From assembly GCF_013376475.1 (NCBI RefSeq), contig NZ_CP045508.1, forward strand, positions 1,919,501-1,983,500: a stretch of 64,000 nucleotides of DNA, read 5' to 3'. This DNA is from Desulfolutivibrio sulfoxidireducens. Lineage in GTDB: Bacteria > Desulfobacterota > Desulfovibrionia > Desulfovibrionales > Desulfovibrionaceae. The notes under the pieces were generated by a model. That model worked only from the letters and a program-made list of their open reading frames with translations. It searched no databases and was not told the DNA's origin. The position numbers were made by a program, and so were the translations under genes. Positions 30,157 through 38,188 of the stretch are shown piece by piece. Within the stretch, counting starts at the first letter, position 1, and every line of letters begins with the position of its first letter.

Positions 30157-32052
30157 TTACCGGGTCTCCTCGTCCCGCAGGCTCTTGCGGGATATCTTGC
30201 CGCTTGGGGTCTTGGGCAGGCTGCCGCGCACGGCGAAAAAGCGGACCTCGGCCACCGGGCCTAGCTCCCGGCGCAAATGGGCCTTGACGTCGCGCACGAG
30301 TTCCTCCTCGGAGTCGAAACGTTCCTCCCATCCGGCCACTGGAACGAGAAAGGCCTTGGCCGAAAGTCCGCCCATGGCGTCGGGCACGCCGATGACCGCC
30401 GCCTCGGCCAGGGCCGCGTGGGAGGCTAGGGCCCCCTCGATCTCGGCGTTGCCGATGCGCTGTCCGCCAAGCTGCAACACGTCGTCGGCCCGGCCCTGGA
30501 TCCAGAAATACCCGTCCTCGTCCTTGCGGGCCATATCCCCGGTAAAGAACATCCCGGGGATCTTCTCCCAGTACAGGTTCCGGTATCCCCCCGGATCGCC
30601 GTCCAGGGTCAGGAGCATACCCGGCCAGGGCCGTTTGATCACCAGGTATCCGCCCTTTCCTGGCGGCACGGGCTGGCCCGCGGCGTCCACCACGTCGGCC
30701 GAGATTCCGGGCAGGGGGCGGCCCACGGAACCGGGCATGAGCAGGGAGATGGGCAGGGGGGAGAGCATGATCATGCCCGTCTCGGTCTGCCACCAGGTGT
30801 CCAGAAGGGGACATTGGCCAAGGCCCACGGTCTTGTGAAACCACACCCAGACCTCGGGCAAGACAGGTTCCCCGGCTGTGGCCAAAAGTCGCAGGGAGGT
30901 AAGGTCGTGCTCCCGTGCGGGCGCGACGCCCATGCGGCGCATCATGCGCAGAAGCGTCGGGGTGGTGTAGAGGATGGTCACCCCGTGGCGGTCGATGATG
31001 TCGAAAAATCGCGCGCCATGGTTCGCAAGCGTGTTGCCCTCGGTCATCACCGTGGTCGCCCCGGCCAGAAGCGGTCCGTATACGGCGTAGCCGTGGCCGG
31101 TGATCCAGGCCGGATCGGCCGTGCACCACACCACGTCCGTGGGCTTGACGTCCAGAACCCAGGTGATGGTGCGCCAAAGCCCCACCATATAGCCGCCGTG
31201 TCCGTGCACGATGCCCCGAGGTTTGGCCGAGCCCCCGGAACCGTGCAGCACGAAAAGCTCGTCCCCGGACTCCATGGGCTCCGGCGCGACCGGCGTGCGC
31301 TCCCGGGCCACGAGATCGTGGTAATACAGGTCCCGGCCTTCGAGCATGCCCACACGCTGGCCCGTGTGCCGCACCACCACCACGCTTTCCACCCCGGTCC
31401 CCCCGGACCCGGCCAGGGCCTCGTCCACCAGGGGCTTGACGGGCATGATCCGGTCCCCCTGGGGGGCGCCGTCAGCCGTCAGCACCAGCCTGGCCCGGCA
31501 GTCCTCGATACGCCGGGCCAGGGCCTTGGCCGAAAAGCCCGGATGCACCAGGCAGTGCACGGCCCCGATGCGGGCCGCCGCCAGCATGCCCACCACGGTC
31601 TCGGGCAGGGTGGGCATGTGGATGACCATGCGGTCGCCGCGGGAAAGCCCCAGATTGCGCAGGGCGGCCGCGAAACGGCAGACCTCCCGGTGCAGCTCGA
31701 AATAGGTGTACTTTTTGACCTCTCCCGAGGCGTATTCAAAGACCAGGGCCAGCTTGTTGCGATTGTCCGATTCCACGTGCCGGTCCAGGGCGTTGGCCGC
31801 GATATTGGTCCGGCCGCCGGGAAACCAGCGATAAAAAGGGGCGTTTTCCTCATCCAGGACCCGGTCAAAGGGGGTGGACCAGACAAGCTTGGTGGCGGCT
31901 TCGGCCCAGACCGCCAGGGGGTCGTTTGTCGCCCGAAGCCGCACGGTCTCGAATTCACTGGGAGAGAGGTTGGCCTCCATGATCTGCCTGGGCAAGGGAC
32001 GCAAGACCCGCTTCTCGACAAGCAGGGCATCCAGGGTTCCGTCTTGTTCCAT
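30157..32052 (-). CDS. Acetyl-CoA synthetase-like AMP-forming acyl-CoA synthetase
   Basis: A 631-residue protein of near-normal length for acetyl-CoA synthetase (about 650). ATG 32052 has AAGGAG nine bases upstream. Features are the acetyl-CoA synthetase N-terminal region, WCTADPAWITGHGYAVYGPL, TWWQTETGMIMLSPLP, GRADDVLQLGGQRIGNAEIE, and the C-terminal PKTPSGKISRK with the lysine that is acetylated for control in relatives. The P-loop, usually TSGSTGKPKG, is HGSGGSAKPRG, which loses two consensus positions. It should activate acetate or a similar short acid and pairs logically with the symporter at 25072. It is divergent from the RHH-like gene. Confidence 0.88.
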   Translation of the reverse strand: MEQDGTLDALLVEKRVLRPLPRQIMEANLSPSEFETVRLRATNDPLAVWAEAATKLVWSTPFDRVLDEENAPFYRWFPGGRTNIAANALDRHVESDNRNKLALVFEYASGEVKKYTYFELHREVCRFAAALRNLGLSRGDRMVIHMPTLPETVVGMLAAARIGAVHCLVHPGFSAKALARRIEDCRARLVLTADGAPQGDRIMPVKPLVDEALAGSGGTGVESVVVVRHTGQRVGMLEGRDLYYHDLVARERTPVAPEPMESGDELFVLHGSGGSAKPRGIVHGHGGYMVGLWRTITWVLDVKPTDVVWCTADPAWITGHGYAVYGPLLAGATTVMTEGNTLANHGARFFDIIDRHGVTILYTTPTLLRMMRRMGVAPAREHDLTSLRLLATAGEPVLPEVWVWFHKTVGLGQCPLLDTWWQTETGMIMLSPLPISLLMPGSVGRPLPGISADVVDAAGQPVPPGKGGYLVIKRPWPGMLLTLDGDPGGYRNLYWEKIPGMFFTGDMARKDEDGYFWIQGRADDVLQLGGQRIGNAEIEGALASHAALAEAAVIGVPDAMGGLSAKAFLVPVAGWEERFDSEEELVRDVKAHLRRELGPVAEVRFFAVRGSLPKTPSGKISRKSLRDEETR

Positions 32053-32348
32053 GGGAGACTCCTTAGGCGTCCACCCAAAGGGCTTTTCGCTTCCTTTCGG
32101 AGAAGACCTACCGGGGCGGATGAAAAAAAGCCACGTCCTTTCGGTAAGCGGCGGCAACCATCCGGCAAGCGGCGTCCCGGGAATCGTCATGTCCGGGGAG
32201 GGCTGGCGTCCATTGCCCATGGAGGGAGCAGGGCGCGTACGACCGGATATGGCGTCTGGACAGCGGGTGTTCGGTAAAAATGGCTTGCCGGATGGTTCGT
32301 CTTGCGCCTATAACTGTTACACGATTGTTTCCTGAACACGGAGGCGTC

Positions 32349-32936
32349 ATGGCCGGTAAATCCCGCGCCACCAAGTGGCGGGCCGCTCTTGTGGCCCAGG
32401 GGGGCAAGGCCGTGGGTGTTACGTTGACGCCCGAGGCGACCAAGGCTCTCGATACGCTTCAGCAGCGTTTCAATCTTTCCCAGCGCGAGGCCATTTCCCA
32501 CGCCCTGGAGTATGCCGCCGCGCACCTGGACCCCGGTTCACCCGAGGCCGTGTTTCATCCCGGTGATCCGGGCTTCCTGGACCACCGGGAACTGCTTGCC
32601 CGGTTGGCGGATATGGAAAAGCGGATCCTTGGTCTGGAAGGTCGCCCCGACTATGCGCCTGAAGCGGATTCGCCGGATTTCGAGCTGGAATCCGTCGGCA
32701 ATCCCGAAGGCTGGACCGGGACAGCCGGGCTTTCCGGCGAGGCCCTGGACCGTCTCGTGGATTTTTCGGCCAGGCGTATGCGGGAATTCGGTGAACGTGT
32801 GGCCCGAATTCGGCTCTATGAAATGGCCCGGCAAGAAGGCGTTCCCATTCATGCCAGCCTGCACGAATACGGCACGTTCCTCTCCCTGAACATGGATCGG
32901 ATCCGGGATCGCATGAAATGCATCAAGGATCTGTGA
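32349..32936 (+). CDS. Uncharacterised protein with ribbon-helix-helix-like N-terminus
   Basis: A 195-residue protein. GGAGG lies seven bases before ATG 32349. Residues about 20-58 (VGVTLTPEATKALDTL, FNLSQREAISHALEYA) have the strand-helix-helix pattern of CopG/Arc-type DNA-binding proteins. The middle is acidic and Pro-rich. The C-terminal third is helical (RMREFGERVARIRLYEMA, LSLNMDRIRDRMKCI). I do not recognise the family. It could regulate the divergent acyl-CoA synthetase gene 296 bases away, but no operator is evident. Confidence 0.75.
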   Translation: MAGKSRATKWRAALVAQGGKAVGVTLTPEATKALDTLQQRFNLSQREAISHALEYAAAHLDPGSPEAVFHPGDPGFLDHRELLARLADMEKRILGLEGRPDYAPEADSPDFELESVGNPEGWTGTAGLSGEALDRLVDFSARRMREFGERVARIRLYEMARQEGVPIHASLHEYGTFLSLNMDRIRDRMKCIKDL

Positions 32937-33102
32937 AAAATCCGTCCTGATCCTGGCGCGCCGGGCGGGAGCGGTTGCCAGGGCCGGTTCTCGCCCGCGT
33001 GGTTTCACTCCCCTTTGTCCCATCTCTTGTGCCCATTCCCCGGTTCTGGGAGGCATGGCCCCGCGACGCCCCGATTTCCGAGCCCGACGGGTGAGAAATA
33101 CC

Positions 33103-33131
33103 TTGACAATGTCAGGAACAATTTTTATTTA
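33103..33131 (+). promoter_or_regulatory. Sigma-70 promoter of perR-rbr
   Basis: TTGACA (33103-33108), a 17-base spacer, and TATTTA (33126-33131), followed 28 bases later by the perR start. Confidence 0.75.
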
Positions 33132-33144
33132 GTAATCATTCTTG
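33130..33144 (+). promoter_or_regulatory. Candidate PerR operator
   Basis: TAGTAATCATTCTTG keeps the TAATnATT core of the PerR box TTATAATnATTATAA (nine of fourteen positions) and lies immediately downstream of the -10 box, where binding would block transcription. It suggests autoregulation, but the match is partial. Confidence 0.4.
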
Positions 33145-33158
33145 TTGAGGAGTCGGAC

Positions 33159-33668
33159 ATGAAACATCCCGTCCAGCCCAGTCCACATCCTGAGGATTTT
33201 CGACGGATGTTCGCTGAAAACGGCCTCAAACTCACCCACCAACGCCTGGAAATCTACCACGAATTGGTGTCGGCCGTGGATCACCCCGGCGCGGAAACCG
33301 TCTGGCGCAGGGTACGCGACAGGGTCCCCACCATCTCCCTGGACACGGTCTACCGAACCTTGGCGGTCCTTCGCCAATACGGCTTGGCCGCGCGGGTGCC
33401 GGTGGACGGCGATACGGCGCGCTTCGATGGCAACGTCGCCCCGCATCACCACCTGGCCTGCGAATGCTGCGGCCGTATCGACGATCTGCCCCTTGAGGCG
33501 TTCGATCCCAGCCGTTTTCAGGATTCGGTGGCCCACTGGGGCCAGGTGCGCGATGCCCAGGTGGTCATCCGGGGCATCTGTCGCCGTTGCCTGGAGGCGG
33601 GCGAGCGGGATGCCTCCGGCTCGGAAAAGGATGAGGCCGGTCTTTGTTCCCCAACCCTTTTGATTTGA
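33159..33668 (+). CDS. perR: Peroxide-responsive Fur-family repressor PerR
   Basis: A 169-residue Fur-family protein. ATG 33159 has GAGGAG six bases upstream. The DNA-binding half has LKLTHQRLEIYHELVSA and PTISLDTVYRTLAVLRQYGL. The regulatory half has HHHLACECCGRIDDLP and ICRRCL, two CXXC pairs that form the structural zinc site of PerR and Fur. It is followed 30 bases later by rubrerythrin and then rubredoxin-like genes, the Desulfovibrio perR-rbr-rdl arrangement, so PerR is favoured over Fur or Zur. It would sense peroxide through its metal and derepress this operon. Confidence 0.9.
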   Translation: MKHPVQPSPHPEDFRRMFAENGLKLTHQRLEIYHELVSAVDHPGAETVWRRVRDRVPTISLDTVYRTLAVLRQYGLAARVPVDGDTARFDGNVAPHHHLACECCGRIDDLPLEAFDPSRFQDSVAHWGQVRDAQVVIRGICRRCLEAGERDASGSEKDEAGLCSPTLLI

Positions 33669-33698
33669 CCACACGACATCGAAAAGGAGCGCATACCC

Positions 33699-34193
33699 AT
33701 GTCCCGGACCGAAAAAGATTTGATGGAGGCCTTTGCCGGGGAATCCCAGGCCAACCGGAAATATTTGGCCTTCGCCGCAAAGGCTGACGCGGAAGGCTAC
33801 CATCAGGTGGCCAGACTCTTTCGCGCCGCGGCCGAGGCCGAAACCGTGCACGCCCACGCCCACCTGCGCGCCGCCGGAGGCATCGGGAGCACTGCGGACA
33901 ACCTCAAGGAGGCCATGGCCGGCGAGATCCACGAATTCAAGGAAATGTATCCGCCCATGATCGAACATGCCAAGGCGGAAGGCCACAAGGCCGCCGAACG
34001 GTCCTTCACCTACGCCAACGCCGTGGAGGCCATCCACGCTAGGCTGTACGAACAGGCCGCCGAACTGATGGATGCCCTCCCCGAAACAGACTATCATGTC
34101 TGTTCCGTGTGCGGATACACCTGTGAAGGCGAGGCACCGGATTCCTGTCCCGTGTGTAAGGCGGCCAAAAAGGCCTTCTTCAAGGTCGTGTAG
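33699..34193 (+). CDS. rbr: Rubrerythrin
   Basis: A 164-residue cytoplasmic protein that reduces hydrogen peroxide to water. The four-helix diiron domain has Glu and His ligands in AGESQANRKYLAF, AEAETVHAHAH, GEIHEFKEMYP and ANAVEAIHARLYEQA. The C-terminal rubredoxin domain has CSVCGY and CPVCKAA, which hold one iron. The length is slightly below the usual 190. AAAGGAG lies eleven bases before the ATG. It sits between perR and the rubredoxin-like genes, which probably feed it electrons. Confidence 0.96.
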   Translation: MSRTEKDLMEAFAGESQANRKYLAFAAKADAEGYHQVARLFRAAAEAETVHAHAHLRAAGGIGSTADNLKEAMAGEIHEFKEMYPPMIEHAKAEGHKAAERSFTYANAVEAIHARLYEQAAELMDALPETDYHVCSVCGYTCEGEAPDSCPVCKAAKKAFFKVV

Positions 34194-34274
34194 CGTTTGG
34201 TCAAGGCCCGCCCTTGTCGTTGTGCTACGGACCCGAGGGTGATAAGGCGGGTATTGATCGAAACGCGCATGATA

Positions 34275-34307
34275 CCGGGGGCTTCATGATACGCATGAGG
34301 CCCCCGG
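34275..34307 (+). promoter_or_regulatory. Strong hairpin between rbr and rdl
   Basis: A 14-bp stem with one T-G wobble (arms 34275-34288 and 34294-34307) and loop ATACG, then AATTGAAA. With no T tract it may be a message-processing or attenuation site between rubrerythrin and the rubredoxin-like gene. TTGAAA and TATAGT downstream could form a weak secondary promoter, but their spacing is too long to be convincing. Confidence 0.55.
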
Positions 34308-34395
34308 AATTGAAACACGGCGACTGGAAACATCTTATAGTGAAACGTACCCCCGATGTTGTCGGAAGAGACAACCCCAAACAAGGAGAAGCGTG

Positions 34396-34611
34396 ATGGC
34401 CGCTCCGGAAAACATGTGGCAGTGTCAGACGGTCAATTGCGGATATATCTATGATCCGGATCGTGGCGACCGCAAGGGCAAGATCCCGCCCGGCACCGCC
34501 TTCGAGGACCTGCCCGACGACTGGAGGTGCCCTATCTGCCGGGCCACGAAAAAGTGTTTTCGTCCCCTGGCCGGGCCGGGCTCCACCCAGGAAGCCTCCT
34601 GCGAAAAGTAG
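34396..34611 (+). CDS. rdl: Rubredoxin-like protein (CX4C type)
   Basis: A 71-residue iron protein. ATG 34396 is chosen over the GTG just before it because GGAG sits seven bases upstream. The first cysteine pair is CQTVNC, with four residues between the cysteines instead of the usual two, and the second is [13 protein letters not shown] and [16 protein letters not shown] are rubredoxin signatures. The wide CX4C spacing should alter redox potential. In Desulfovibrio this gene follows perR and rbr and is part of the peroxide response, so it likely donates electrons to rubrerythrin. Confidence 0.92.
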   Translation: MAAPENMWQCQTVNCGYIYDPDRGDRKGKIPPGTAFEDLPDDWRCPICRATKKCFRPLAGPGSTQEASCEK

Positions 34612-34613
34612 GC

Positions 34614-34940
34614 ATGGCCATGACCACCTCAATTTGCCCTGTGTGTGGCTACGTGCATGAAGGCTCCGTCGAAACCCTTTCCCCGGGCTGGAGTTGTCCC
34701 GCCTGCGGCTGTGCCGGGGACCGGTTCAAAGCCGCCCGACGCCGGGCGTCTCCGGTGACTCCCGCATCCTCCCCGCCTTCCGACCGATACCTGTGCCTGG
34801 CCTGCGGTTACGCCTACGATCCCGCCCAGGGCGATCCGACCCAGGACGTCCCCCCCAAAACCCCGTTTGCCGATCTTCCCGCGGACTGGCGCTGCCCCAC
34901 CTGCGGCGCGCCAAAAAATCGTTTCGCCCGCGAGGTTTGA
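34614..34940 (+). CDS. Double rubredoxin-domain protein
   Basis: A 108-residue protein starting two bases after the rdl stop, so probably translated with it. It has two iron-site modules: a short one ([10 protein letters not shown]...GWSCPAC, about residues 8-40) and a complete rubredoxin ([32 protein letters not shown], about 58-106), joined by a Pro/Ser linker. The first module lacks most of the canonical loop between its cysteine pairs. A two-iron rubredoxin beside a CX4C rubredoxin-like protein suggests an electron-transfer chain in the PerR response. An in-frame ATG at 34620 is an alternative start. Confidence 0.85.
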   Translation: MAMTTSICPVCGYVHEGSVETLSPGWSCPACGCAGDRFKAARRRASPVTPASSPPSDRYLCLACGYAYDPAQGDPTQDVPPKTPFADLPADWRCPTCGAPKNRFAREV

Positions 34941-34948
34941 GTGGGAAT

Positions 34949-35204
34949 GTGGGGGGCGCCGCCCCCCACGCCCCCCGGCAGGGTGCTAAGCACCCTGCAC
35001 CCGTGTTACGCGGAGGGATCCCCCCGAGAGCGTAGCTCTCGGGGGGATCCCTCCGCGAAGCTCCAGGCGCAAGGCCTTCACGCCCTGTCCGGCGGGCATG
35101 ATTGCCTCCGTATCCCGTGATTTCCGGCGGTTTTTTCCCCAGCGCGAAGCGCCGGGGAAAAAACCGCCGGAGTCAGGGGGTCCGGGGGGAATGATTCCCC
35201 CCGG
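34949..35204. repeat. Train of five palindromes with three-base loops
   Basis: Between the convergent double-rubredoxin and AI-2E permease genes are five hairpins, each with a three-base loop. Arms: 9 bp (34949-34957/34961-34969, loop GCC), 9 bp (34978-34986/34990-34998, TAA), 23 bp perfect (35009-35031/35035-35057, GTA), 18 bp plus a 4-bp inner stem (35123-35140/35154-35171, inner loop GAA) and 10 bp (35082... given as 35182-35191/35195-35204, TGA). It may end transcription from both sides and looks like a composite of interspersed repeat (REP-like) elements. No gene lies within. Confidence 0.85.
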
Positions 35205-35230
35205 GCGGGGTCCGGGGCGGCGGCCCCGGT

Positions 35231-36319
35231 TCAGTCGCGGTTATCGAGGCACTGGCGGTAGGCCTCGGAGTAGATGGAGAGCATGACCATGGCCAGGCTG
35301 ACGATGAGGGGGCCGTAGAGGATGCCCAGGGCCCCGAAATATTTGATGCCGCCGAGGATGGACAAAAAGACGTAGAACATGGACATGTTGGAGCGGCCTT
35401 TGAGCAGGAGTGGCCGCAGGACGGAGTCGATCCCCGAGACGATGATCGCGCCCCAGGCCGCCAGGAACAGGCCCCATTCCCACTGATTGGTGAGGCCGAG
35501 ATAGATGGCGGCGGGAATCCAGATGATGGCCGTGCCCACGATGGGAATAAGCGAGGTGAAGCCCATCATGAAGCCCCAGAAAAGGGGCGGGATGCCCACG
35601 ATGTAGAGCCCGAGGCTTCCGGCCAGTCCCTGGCACACGGCGATGAGGAAGCTGCCCATGACCACGGAGCGGGAGACGTCGCCGAATTGTTTGATGAGCC
35701 GGTCTTCCTGTTCCTCGCGAAGGGGCATGAGGTATTTGATCCGGGCCAGCATGGACTCGCCGTCGCGGATGAGGAAAAACAGGATGAAGACCAGGATGAA
35801 GAAGTTGAGGGTCAGGCCCAGGGCGTTGCCCAAAAGGGTGGTGCCGGCGTCGAGGATGATCTGGCCGGACTGTTTGGACAGTTCGATCAGGTCGCCCTGC
35901 AGGTCGATTTTCGAGAGGTCGAGAAAGGGCGCGTGAGTTTTGAGCCAAGCCAGGTAAGGGGCCAAGTGTTCCTGGGAGAGCAGGGTTTCCAGGTCGTTTT
36001 CCTGGAGCCAGTTCTGTACGGCGGACAGGGTTTGCATGCCCTGGTTGAGAAGCGCCCCGGTGAGCAGCAACAGGGGCACGATGAGCAAAAGGACCACCAT
36101 GGCCACGGTGGCCAGGGCCGCCAGAGAGCCGCGATTCCGCCATTTCCGGCGCAGGAGGCTGAAGATGGGGTGAAACAGGGTGGCCAGCACGGTGCCCAGG
36201 ACGATGAGGTGGACGAAGGGCCGCAGAACAATGTAGGCCAAAAAAAGGGAGACCGCCAGGGTGGCCAAAAAAAAGAGGGTGGAAAACCGGCGTGGGTTGG
36301 CGTCCATGCCTGGGCTCAT
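35231..36319 (-). CDS. AI-2E family permease (UPF0118)
   Basis: A 362-residue inner-membrane protein with seven or eight helices and a long extracytoplasmic loop (about 90-160). FFILVFILFFLIRDGESMLARI, here FILFFLIRDGESML, and FTSLIPIVGTAIIWIPAAIY are diagnostic (second motif about residue 255). Members export or release signals such as AI-2, or move ions; the cargo here is unknown. The N-terminus begins MSPGMDANPRRF; the second Met is an equally good start. It is divergent from the rhomboid gene, 32 bases away. Confidence 0.9.
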   Translation of the reverse strand: MSPGMDANPRRFSTLFFLATLAVSLFLAYIVLRPFVHLIVLGTVLATLFHPIFSLLRRKWRNRGSLAALATVAMVVLLLIVPLLLLTGALLNQGMQTLSAVQNWLQENDLETLLSQEHLAPYLAWLKTHAPFLDLSKIDLQGDLIELSKQSGQIILDAGTTLLGNALGLTLNFFILVFILFFLIRDGESMLARIKYLMPLREEQEDRLIKQFGDVSRSVVMGSFLIAVCQGLAGSLGLYIVGIPPLFWGFMMGFTSLIPIVGTAIIWIPAAIYLGLTNQWEWGLFLAAWGAIIVSGIDSVLRPLLLKGRSNMSMFYVFLSILGGIKYFGALGILYGPLIVSLAMVMLSIYSEAYRQCLDNRD

Positions 36320-36351
36320 AACAGAGACAACAGCGCGGGTGAAGCGGATAC

Positions 36352-37371
36352 GTGGACGACGGCGGCGGTGAAAACAAGGGACATGCGCTTGGCGAGGCGC
36401 TTTCGCGGCTTGGCCGACGGCTTTTCCCCAGGCGGGACGTCTTTCGGGACATCACCGGGGAGGTGTTCGAGGATGGCGGGGCCGGTCTGTCGGAAAAGCG
36501 CGCCCGGGAGTGGTCCTTGGTGCTTTGGGCCCGAGGGGTGGCGCACAGGATGTATCATGACGGGGAGTCCTGGCGCATCGGTGTCCCGGCGCGGCTGGCC
36601 GGGCGGGCCGTGGACGAGATCCGGGCATACGTCCGCGAGAACGCCCTTGGCGAGGCCGAAACCCCGCGTCCGAAGCGGCCGGTTCCGGTCCGGTCCGTGG
36701 CCTGGGTCATGGCCGGGGTGGGTTTTTGTTTCGTGTTTCTGGTTTCGCATCCGGTGGTGTGGGGCAGGCGTCTGGATTTCGTGCGCATGGGCGCGGGCGA
36801 TACCGGGGCCATGCTGTTTTCCGGGCAGTGGTGGCGGGCGCTCACGGCCTTGACCTTGCACGCCGACGGCGCGCATCTTCTGGGCAATGTGGTGGTGGGC
36901 GGGCTTTTCATGGCCTTTTTGTGCCGCGAGGCCGGGGTGGGGACGGGTTTTTTTCTGGCCCTGGCGGCCGGTGCGGCGGGCAATGGCCTCAAGGCCGTGA
37001 TCCAGGGGCCGGGCCATCATTTTCTGGGTGCGTCCACAGCGGTTTTCGGGGCCTTGGGGGTCTTGGGGGGAATGGTCAGCGTGTTCGGGCTGCGGGGATT
37101 GTCCTGGCGCCGGCTGGCCCCATTCGGGGCGGGGCTTATGCTTTTGGCCCTTCTGGGGGCGGGGGAGGAGGAAAACGCGGGGAAGATCGATCTGGGCGGG
37201 CATTTTCTCGGCTTCGCGGCCGGGGCGATCTTTGGCGCGGCCATGGGCGCGGCGCGCCGGAGGGGCTGGCGTATCCCGGTGCTCGGCCTTGATGCGTTCC
37301 TGGGGATTTTGGCCGCGCTTACGGTCGTTCTCGCCTGGATATCGGCTTTTTTGGGATGGCGCTGGTCCTGA
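36352..37371 (+). CDS. Rhomboid-family intramembrane serine protease
   Basis: A 339-residue protein. The start is GTG 36352; no ATG fits better. Residues 1-110 are a soluble N-terminal domain. The rhomboid core at about 120-335 contains HADGAHLLGNV (the HxxxN of helix 2), HHFLGASTAVFG with the nucleophile Ser near 226 (GxSx motif), and GGHFLGFAAGA with the catalytic His near 284. The family cleaves transmembrane proteins within the inner membrane. The substrate is unknown; it is divergent from the AI-2E permease. Confidence 0.92.
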   Translation: MDDGGGENKGHALGEALSRLGRRLFPRRDVFRDITGEVFEDGGAGLSEKRAREWSLVLWARGVAHRMYHDGESWRIGVPARLAGRAVDEIRAYVRENALGEAETPRPKRPVPVRSVAWVMAGVGFCFVFLVSHPVVWGRRLDFVRMGAGDTGAMLFSGQWWRALTALTLHADGAHLLGNVVVGGLFMAFLCREAGVGTGFFLALAAGAAGNGLKAVIQGPGHHFLGASTAVFGALGVLGGMVSVFGLRGLSWRRLAPFGAGLMLLALLGAGEEENAGKIDLGGHFLGFAAGAIFGAAMGAARRRGWRIPVLGLDAFLGILAALTVVLAWISAFLGWRWS

Positions 37372-37509
37372 CGCCTGGGGCCAAGAACGTTTTGCCATTT
37401 CCGGCCGCATGGGGTACATTTCAGCTTTCGACGCGCCGGCCGTCGCCGGGGGCGTCTTTTTTTCTGACCTCGCGCGGATCGATGCGTTGAGGAAGAGGAG
37501 AGGGAAGGG

Positions 37510-38013
37510 ATGAGCCTGAGCCGTCTGGTGTATGAGGGAGAGGATATTCGCTTCCGCACGGGAAAACACTGGGTGGTGTTCGTCAAGGCCGCCATTTTTC
37601 TGTTCCTGGCGGTGGCGGCGTGGTCCAGCGGCGATATGTTGCGCGGGCTTTTGACGTTCAAGGCCCCGGAGGAGATCGAGAAGTTTCTGCCAAAGATTAT
37701 AAGTGTCACGGTATGGGTCATCCGCTACAGTCTCTTTTTCATCTTCGCCCTGTTGGCCGCGATGCGTCTTTTTTCCTTTTTCACCCTGCGCATCGCCGTC
37801 ACCCCCAAACGGCTGATCTGCGACGATGCCGTGTTCGGTTCCTTTTCCATGGATCTGTCGAAAATCGAGTCGGTCAAGTCCGAACCCGGCGTCTTCGGCG
37901 GACTTTTCGGCTACGGCAAAGTGGTGCTCACGGCCACCAGCAGCCAGCGTTTGATCGTGAGCAACGTCAGCCGTCCCCACATCTTCGAGAAGGAGATCTT
38001 CGCCGCGAAATAG
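37510..38013 (+). CDS. PH-domain membrane protein (DUF304/bPH2 type)
   Basis: A 167-residue protein with two membrane helices (about 24-42 and 68-92) followed by a bacterial PH-like domain (ITLRIAVTPKRLICDDAVFG-type; here FTLRIAVTPKRLICDD, then DLSKIESVKSEPG). GGAGAGGGAAGGG precedes the ATG. The function of such proteins is mostly unknown. It may be co-transcribed with the rhomboid gene 138 bases upstream. Confidence 0.85.
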   Translation: MSLSRLVYEGEDIRFRTGKHWVVFVKAAIFLFLAVAAWSSGDMLRGLLTFKAPEEIEKFLPKIISVTVWVIRYSLFFIFALLAAMRLFSFFTLRIAVTPKRLICDDAVFGSFSMDLSKIESVKSEPGVFGGLFGYGKVVLTATSSQRLIVSNVSRPHIFEKEIFAAK

Positions 38014-38188
38014 TCTGGACATGAGGGGCGCGGCGTGACCGGTCGCCATGTCCGGCATCGAATCCGCGAGGACGGCGAGGGTGTTGCCGCACACTGGAAA
38101 AACGGCGTCTTTTCGAAAGACCTTCACCATTTCACCTCATGCACATGAGACGCGACCGGACGGCGCGGGGCGCAACGGACAGCATTTC

